A stretch of DNA of 64,000 bases from Owenia fusiformis. Its lineage: Eukaryota > Annelida > Polychaeta > Sabellida > Oweniidae. The position numbers and the translations under genes were made by a program. Positions 26,501 through 35,500 of this stretch are shown here, piece after piece (the first letter of the stretch is position 1; each line of letters starts with the position of its first letter). The stretch covers positions 10,226,030 to 10,290,029 of the forward strand of contig CAIIXF020000009.1 of assembly GCA_903813345.2 (NCBI GenBank), written 5' to 3'. The notes under the pieces were generated by a model, which saw only the letters and a program-made list of their open reading frames with translations, had not been told where the DNA came from and did no database searches.

Positions 26501-29500
26501 TGGGATTAGCTAATCCGTGGAGTTGTTGTAACTAGTTGAATATGAGGTGACAAAGAGTTCAACCCCCATCATATGTCATATATGCAGACACCGCACCTAT
26601 AAGAGCTACCATTTCTGATATTCAGTACATTTTCATAGTGAAAGACTTGCGAAGAGCTGTCACAATGGCGAACTGCACATTTGTTCACAATCTCACTAAA
26701 AATGAGAAATGCACAAACATCTCTCAGTTCGGAGGATCGATGAAACCGAAAGACAAGAACAATTTACCTATAACATTAGTATTTCAAATTTCAGTTGCAG
26801 TCGCAATATGTCTGATGAATCTTTTAGTTGTGATGTCAATAATCCGCTATAAAAAATTGCAGACGGTTTCAAACATATTCCGTGGATATCTTGCTTTAAA
26901 TGACACCGTATTTGGAGCTACAGTTGTTGTACGAGGACTATTACAACTATCTGGAACATTAAGTAAGACGATACCATGTATGATTATGAACGTTTTCATT
27001 GCCGCACCAGCTGGTGTTACAATGACGGGTGTACTACTACTGTGGATTGAAATTTACCTAACCATAAGGCGAGTATCGATAAATGGGGCATTTAGCAAGA
27101 AAGTAGCTTTTCGTCTTATAGGGTTGACTGAGATTGTATGGACAGTGTACGTTTGCAGCTTTCTTTTGTTCAATGATAACAAACGTACAGACGAATCTTG
27201 CCACTTCGGCAATGGCCTCACACACAAAAATCATTTGATAGGATTGTGCATAATTATGTTCTTGCACTTTATTGCCCTCATTGTTCTACAATGTTTAACA
27301 TTCTGGAACCTTCACAAACATGTTGCAAATCTTAAGAGGCTTGGTATGATTACACCAAAAGCACCCTTGAACAATGACAGGAATATGACGAATATGAATC
27401 AAAGAATCACAGTAATGGAGAATCCAGCATATTCCAATCCATCGCCAGGTAGCTTCAAGCAGGAATGTTCTGATGGTGAATCAAAGGCATCCGTGGAAAC
27501 CATATCGACAGATCAACAAATGCAAAATGATGTTATCAAAAATACCACGCTGTATTATCGATGGTCATTGCGCATGTCAAGGCTCGCTAAGCTCATAAGT
27601 TTCATTTTTCTGTCTTTTGCCATATGTTACGTTCCATTCATCATTTGTGTGTTTCTGTACGCAATCCATCCTGGGCAGTATGTCAGTTCACAAATTAACT
27701 ACATGTATATAGCTTTTACCATTTTAGCTTTTAACTCATTAACCAATGTTGTTATTTATCTAACTAGAAGTAAGGAGTACAGGAGAGCATTTAAGCACAT
27801 ACTTACATGTAAGCGGGGTATTGTACCAATATGACTCTCTTTATACAAAGTGTCTTTTTTTCATGACCACTACATGTCAAAGTTTTCATAAACCACAGAA
27901 ACAAAAAGTTTATTCTCTAGCAGTTAGAGACATCTGGGTTTTAATTAGTTTAATGGATGCATTATAAGGAATGTCGACAGTGAAAAAATGAGGTTGATTT
28001 TATTATGACTTAGCCCTCCCCCTGAAGATGGCCACTTAATTTCAAAATGGCCACCATTTTCCATTAAAAAAGGTAAAGTTTGATAACCAAATACCAGTTG
28101 GCGGATTTTGTTCAAATGTTATATACTGGTGCTTCAGGGATATAAAACTGCTCAAGAAGGAATTTCCAAGATGGCTGCTCGATTCAAAATGGCTGCTATT
28201 TTTCATGAAAAAATGTAATTATTGATAATTTAAATACCAGTTATACTCTATTTAGTGCATATTTTATCTCTATCATTTAATGTTCAAAATGATGAGGTAT
28301 TTATTATTAAAATATGTTTTATTTGGTGGATCTGTTGCTGTATTCTAGTTTGACTTGTCAGTACTGTGTATAAACTAGAAAGTGTAATATGTCATGCATA
28401 AATAGTTAGTAATCCTATTGTGTTTAAGGATATCATATTGTGTCTCTGTTGTAAATAATGAATGACTTTCTCCAGATTGAGGTTATACCATCAGACAGAC
28501 CTTATCTGATTTTACCTTTATTGTTTAGTACTGACTATATTGTATGATTCAAACATGAAATGAGAGTGTGGAGGATACACAATGTGAAATTATGTATAGC
28601 AAAAAATTAAGTCTCAACAAGGAGGCCATATTGTGAAAATGGCATTAGTCAAGAATCCATGCTTGCTAGGAAAACTAGGTTGGAAAGACATCCTGGACTG
28701 TGTCATTTAATGTTTTTTTAAAACACTGTTCATGAGTTAAGCCTTGCCCAAGTCGGTCTCTTTTACTTATTTTGAATTCAAGATCAGATAAGTAAAAAAT
28801 ACGGAGGCTAGTTCATGAGGTATACTATTAAGAACATGTAATAGGGCCATTGTTTTCAGTCAGAGGGGAGGGGCGCGATTGTGCCATAAACAAGCCAAAA
28901 AATAAGATTTATTTTGAATTTTACAGCATTTTAAAGCTCTTTTCTTCTTTCTCATGGTTGTATTTTCATTGATTATGGATGAAAGATATTGATTTACCCC
29001 CCCCCCCTGGCTACGCCTATGTGTAATATGTCAACAATGAGAAAATATGTTTTTGGCTAGTCATTTGAATGAATGTTATTTGCCCTATTAAATAAATTAA
29101 TGTTGCTTGTTAGGTGTTCATATAAATAAAAAATATAAAATCAATTAACTAAAACCATTTTGTTATCTATAATAGTTATGTTATTTTTATCCAATCGAAC
29201 GAAGTTCGGAGGGATATAGGGAACGCCTCCGTCCGTCCGTCCGTCCATCCGTACGTCCGTCCGGGCAATAACTCAAATACCGTTGGCCCGATTTTGTTCA
29301 TATTTTGTACACATATACCCTATGGGGGTAGAAGTTCTGCTCGAAAGCCGATTTTCAAAATGGCCGCTCATTTCAAAATGGCGGCCATTTTAGTGCCGAT
29401 TTTACAGTAATTTAGGTGCAATATGTAAAACTGTAATAGCAATATGTTTTTAGTGTAAAAAAATTATAAAGGACATTAATAAAGCTACAAATGTAGATAT

Positions 29501-32500
29501 TAAAAAAGCACATGGCAGCCATCTTGAAAAATGGCGGCATTTACTCATTATTTTATGATTTTTTGCTGTAACTCGAAAAGTAGTGGAGCGATTTTGTTCA
29601 TATTTGGTATGTGAATACTATAAACATTGCACACTGTCTAAAGACACTTTTGGTAGAAGGTGGCCATTTTGAAAAATTGTCGTCTTTTTAACGTATTTTA
29701 CTATAACTCGAAAAGTAGTGGAGCGATTTTGTTTATATTTGGTATGTGAATACTAAAAGCATGGCACACTGTCTATTGACACTTTAGGTAGTAGGCGGCC
29801 ATTTTGAAAAATGGCCACCATTTTTACAATTTTTACTATAACTCGAAAAGTAGTGGAGCGATTTTGTTTATATTTGGTATGTGAATACTAAAAGCATGGC
29901 ACACTGTCTATTGACACTTTAGGTAGTAGGCGGCCATTTTGAAAAATGGCCACCATTTTTACAATTTTTACTATAACTCGAAAAGTAGTGGAGCGATTTT
30001 GTTCATATTTGATATGTGAATACTCTAAGCATGGCACATTGTCTAATAAAAATTTGGGGAGTAGTCGGCCGTTTTGAAAAATGGCCACCATTTTTATGTG
30101 TGTTATTTTACAAGTACATGTGTGCGATTTTTCAAAAATATTATAGGTGGCTACTTAAAAGCATATTATTTCTTCTGATGACAACTTGGCTAGTGAGCAA
30201 CCATTTTGAAAATGGTGGCCTTTCTGGTGTGTTTTTATGATATTTGCTATATATTTCGTTTGTAAAAATGCCAGCCATTTCTATTCGATGGGATTCGCTA
30301 CGCTTTGGCGTTGCCGTTGTTCTGGTTTGAGTATTATATATTGGAAAGTCACATACTATAGGTTAAATATCTAGGTTTTGGGTTTTCAATTTGTTGCCCT
30401 TATTTATTTTATGTTTTGATATATCTTTCAGGTTGAAAACCTAGGTTCGTAATGTTCAGAGCACCTTCATCAAGTTTCATTTCATAATTTGTGTTTTCAA
30501 TATATTGCCGTTTGTGTCCCACCTCAGTGATGTTTTTCAAAATACTACTATTTCTAATAGGGTACTCAATTCAAATTGGCACCATTTTCACTGGCCTCCA
30601 CTTGGTTATTAAGACATTACGCTTTATAACAAAATGGACGAACTTCCATCGGAGGAAATATTTATTTTCGTCATTTTCACCTAGAAGGAGGTCGATTTGT
30701 ATCCACACATTTTATCCTTATGTTAATAGTAGCATCTGGTTCAGCAACTAGGATGTCAATAGGCCATAAAGTAAAGCAACCAAGACTTGAAATTCACCAG
30801 ATAGGGTCTCGGTTGCTGAAGTGAGGAATTCTCACTCGATTATTGGAGCTGCTATTAACTGACTGTCTATTAACTTTATTACAGCTAAAATATTTGGACA
30901 CAAATTGACCTCCTTATTGGTGACAATGATGAATATAAAAATATCCTCCAACGAAAGTTCATCCATTTTGTTATAAAGACATACGTAACATCTTTAAAAC
31001 TGGTTGGGGACCAGTGATTTTCAGGAGAATTATATTTATGATTCTCGTCCATTTATGGATTTGGTCAAATTTTTAAGCTTTTTGGTATAGGCCCTCTACT
31101 TACCTGAGAAGGAATTCCTTATATGGTGTCATCTCATGGATGTATATTTTGCCAAAAGGAGACCATATTACTACACTACTGCCAGGTTATTTCGTTCATG
31201 AAATGATCAAAATGATGACTGATTTCATAAAATACTGGATTTGTCTTAAATTTGGTGCTACTTCATTTTGGCGGTTTTATATTTTTGGCCCTATTGATGA
31301 CTATTTAATGAGGCTGTTTTTCAAGTGTCCCCGACATCCTCCTGTCTAACCAAATTCAAAATATTCATTGTCAGTGTTGTTGATGAACAATTGCTTCAAT
31401 ATTTCTTGTTGTTCCTATCAATTTAAATGGCCTGGCCATCTTGGTATCTTTCTTATATCTGTAAAATGCACCGAAATGAAAAACATGTCAAATTCCCAGG
31501 GATTTTGGTGACTATTAAATTTGGCAATTTTTTCTATTCGCAAAAATACACCAATTTAAAACGCTCGCCAAATTAAAGACAAATACAGTATGTTTTGTTT
31601 CGTGGGATCTGATACTCAGAGGAGTTGCAATTTTTTTTATAACTTTTTTTGTACTTTGTCTTTTGATCTGAAACTTTCTGACTTTTTATGTCACCACCAA
31701 AAAATGGTGACATATTGTTATGGTCACCGTTTCTTTGTGACGATATGTGTCTGTTAACGCCTTTGACCTATGACTAGTCATTTCTGAGATCATAGTTGTA
31801 ATTCTCTATAGCCTTACCATTTAAGGGTTAAGAGAGAAATTACATCAAATAGGTTTAAATGACACACCTTAAGAGAGAAATGACATCGAATTTACATAAA
31901 TCATATGTAAGAAACAGAGGGGAAATTGGCTAGCAGATTAGATTTAGGGTATGTATGTAGATGAATTGATTGACACATTTACTGTTTATTGTATTATTCA
32001 GGATCTCCCAACTGGGGCTGATAGCTGTGTAACAAGCCTGACTCATGACACATTTGGTCAATCTCTTGTTGTGGCAGGTTGTATTACTGCTTATTGTATT
32101 ATTCAGGATCTCCCAACTGGGGCTGATAGCTGTGTTACAAGCCTGACTCATGAGACATATGGTCAGTCTCTTGTAGTGGCAGGTTGTATTACTGCTTATT
32201 GTATTATTCAGGATCTCCCAACTGGGGCTGATAGCTGTGTAACAAGCCTGACTCATGACACATTTGGTCAATCTCTTGTTGTGGCAGGTTGTGTTACTGC
32301 TTATTGTATTATTCAGGATCTCCCAACTGGGGCTGATAGCTGTGTTACAAGTCTGACTCATGAGACATATGGTCAGTCTCTTGTAGTGGCAGGTTGTATT
32401 ACTGCTTATTGTATTATTCAGGATCTCCCAACTGGGGCTGATAGCTGTGTTACAAGTCTGACTCATGAGACATATGGTCAGTCTCTTGTTGTGGCAGGTT

Positions 32501-35500
32501 GTATTACTGCTTATTGTATTATTCAGGATCTACCAACTGGGGCTGATAGCTGTGTTACAAGCCTGACTCATGACACATTTGGTCAGTCTCTTGTTGTGGC
32601 TGGTTGTATTACTGCTTATTGTATTATTCAGGATCTACCAACTGGGGCTGATAGCTGTGTTACAAGCCTGACTCATGACACATTTGGTCAGTCTCTTGTT
32701 GTGGCTGGTTGTATTACTATTCATTGTATTATTCAGGATCTCCCAACTGGGGCTGATAGCTGTGTTACAAGCCTGACTCATGACACATTTGGTCAGTCTC
32801 TTGTTGTGGCTGGTTGTATTACTATTCATTGTATTATTCAGGATCTCCCAACTGGGGCTGATAGCTGTGTTACAAGCCTGACTCATGAGACATTTGGTCA
32901 GTCTCTTGTTGTGGCTGGTTGTATTACTGCTTATTGTATTATTCAGGATCTCCCAACTTGGGCTGATAGCTGTGTTACAAGCCTGACTCATGAGACATTT
33001 GGTCAGTCTCTTGTTGTGGCTGGTTGTATTACTGCTTATTGTATTATTCAGGATCTACCAACTGGGGCTGATAGCTGTGTTACAAGCCTGACTCATGACA
33101 CATTTGGTCAGTCACTTGTTGTGGCAGGTTGTATAACTATTCATTGTATTATTCAGGATCTCCCAACTGGGGCTGATAGCTGTGTTACAAGCCTGACTCA
33201 TGACACATTTGGTCAGTCTCTTGTTGTGGCTGGTTGTATTACTGCTTATTGTATTATTCAGGATCTACCAACTGGGGCTGATAGCTGTGTTACAAGCCTG
33301 ACTCATGAGACATTTGGTCAGTCTCTTGAAGTGGCAGGTTGTATTACTGCTTATTGTATTATTCAGGATCTCCCAACTGGGGCTGATAGCTGTGTTACAA
33401 GCCTGACTCGTGAGACATTTGGTCAGTCTCTTGTTGTGGCAGGTTGTATTACTGCTTATTGTATTATTCAGGATCTCCCAACTGGGGCAGATAGCTGTGT
33501 TACAAGCCTGACTCATGAGACATTTGGTCAGTCTCTTGTTGTGGCTGGTTGTATTACTGCTTATTGTATTATTCAGGATCTACCAACTGGGGCTGATAGC
33601 TGTGTTACAAGCCTGACTCATGACACATTTGGTGGTCAGTCTCTTGTTGTGGCAGGTTGTATTACTGCTTATTGTATTATTCAGGATCTACCAACTGGGG
33701 CTGATAGCTGTGTTACAAGCCTGACTCATGAGACATTTGGTCAGTCTCTTGTAGTGGCAGGCTGTATTACTGCTTATTGTATTATTCAGGATCTCCCAAC
33801 TGGGGCAGATAGCTGTGTTACAAGCCTGACTCATGACACATTTGGTCAGTCTCTGGTAGTGGCAGGTTGCGGCGATGGGTCTGTCAGATTGTACGACAGG
33901 AGGCTCTCTCAGAGTGAATGGTAAATGATCTTTCATTTTGTTTGTTGAAAAATATTCAATACAGATTTTTTGTGAGATAATTAATTAATTAATGTAAAAT
34001 CGGGAATTCAGGATCCTGCAAATTTAAAGTGTTTTGTATGTCTTTTCTAGTTATTATTGAATGTAATTGGAACTCTAACCCTCTGAAAATAAATGGTTTA
34101 TTTGATCAGTCAGATCTGACAAGGTTTATCTGTTTTTTCCAGCCGTGTGATGACATTGCGAGAACATAGTGGCTGGGTTGTGAAAGTTCATCTTCAACAG
34201 GGTATTGATGGAAAGATTATCAGTGGCAGGTATGTAGACTAGACGTCCTCTGATCACAGGGCTTCAAAATTTAGAATATCTTCTTTCTTTTTACCCCCTA
34301 CTATAACCAAGTTGGAAGCGCCTGATTAAACTGAATCACGTAATCTAATGATGCGCCGATGACGTATACATGATTGCAGTTGCAGTGTTGGGACAGCGAA
34401 TCAAATTGCGAGTTCTTAATCGGGGAAATGCTAACTGCTTATAGCAGGGGGGAAGAAGGAGGTACAGATTCTGGACACCTGCTTAGGAGGATGTAGACTA
34501 GAGGGCGTGGCCTTTGTTAGTTCAATTGGGTAGGCCACGTCATAACTCCCTGTTAAGTCCCGATTTTTACTGCTTATCCTGATTTTTTAGTCAAACCCTC
34601 GGTTTTCTAAAATCCTGCTGATTCATCGAATTATTAAACCCCAATTTTTCTCCTTATTTTTAGCAATCCATGTTTTCTCTCGATTTTTTCATATTGTCCA
34701 TTTATTTTTCAAAACCCCGATTTTTCTCTTGATTTCTTTTAGAAACTAAGATTCTCCAAATTTTTCAAATGATACCAAGATGTTCTATTCTCCTCCACAT
34801 ATGACTGAGCAATGAGGGATTTAAGTGACCATGTCAGAAATAGGTTTGTGCCACTTTTAGCCAAGTCAATTTCATGATCATGATCATGATTCATGATGTA
34901 ATAACAAACATCAGGATATTACTGATCTGGCATTGTCACTTAAATCCCTTAGAACTCAGTTATCCATGAAGGAAAATAGACAACTTTGATAGAAAGAGGA
35001 CATCATAACCTGTCAGATGGTAGCTGTAAAATTTTCCTATTATTACTCTTCTTTGAGAAATTAGTAATTTAATCTCGATTTCCTTTTTTGGGACACCCTG
35101 TATATTCACATCATGCTATTGTATGTTTCAGCGTTGGTGGTGATATCCGTTTTTGGGACCCCAGGTTCACAGAGTCAGTAAAGACAATCTCAACTTCTCA
35201 GGGCCTAACATCATTAGAGGTGCATGAGTATGCTGATGTGCTTGCGTGGTAAGTTTCATATTTCTTAAGTCTCCCTAACCCTACTTAGTAGAACAGGAAC
35301 GATCTTATTATGTCACCACCAGACGAGATGACATTGTAATAGTCTCCAACCTTTTTTGGACATTTTGGTGGTGGACCTTCGGTGGTCAGCAATCGCATCT
35401 GTAACAAATGGCAGGTGGTGACATTTGTCAGGTTAATGCCTTGTTATGGTAGTTTTTTTCATTTTTTGAATTATTTATTTTTGGCATAACTTTATGTGTA

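Noticed and set aside
26638-26664. Upstream GPCR start at 26638
   Set aside because: The codon there is GTG. The first ATG in frame is 26665, which directly precedes the glycosylated N-terminus.
31930-33936. Antisense ORFs over the raptor acceptor array ([10 protein letters not shown] repeats), and the plus ORF from 31951 taken as a stand-alone gene
   Set aside because: The plus strand is raptor exon sequence with splice sites. The antisense frames are open only as shadows. The upstream ATG at 31951 lies in intron sequence.
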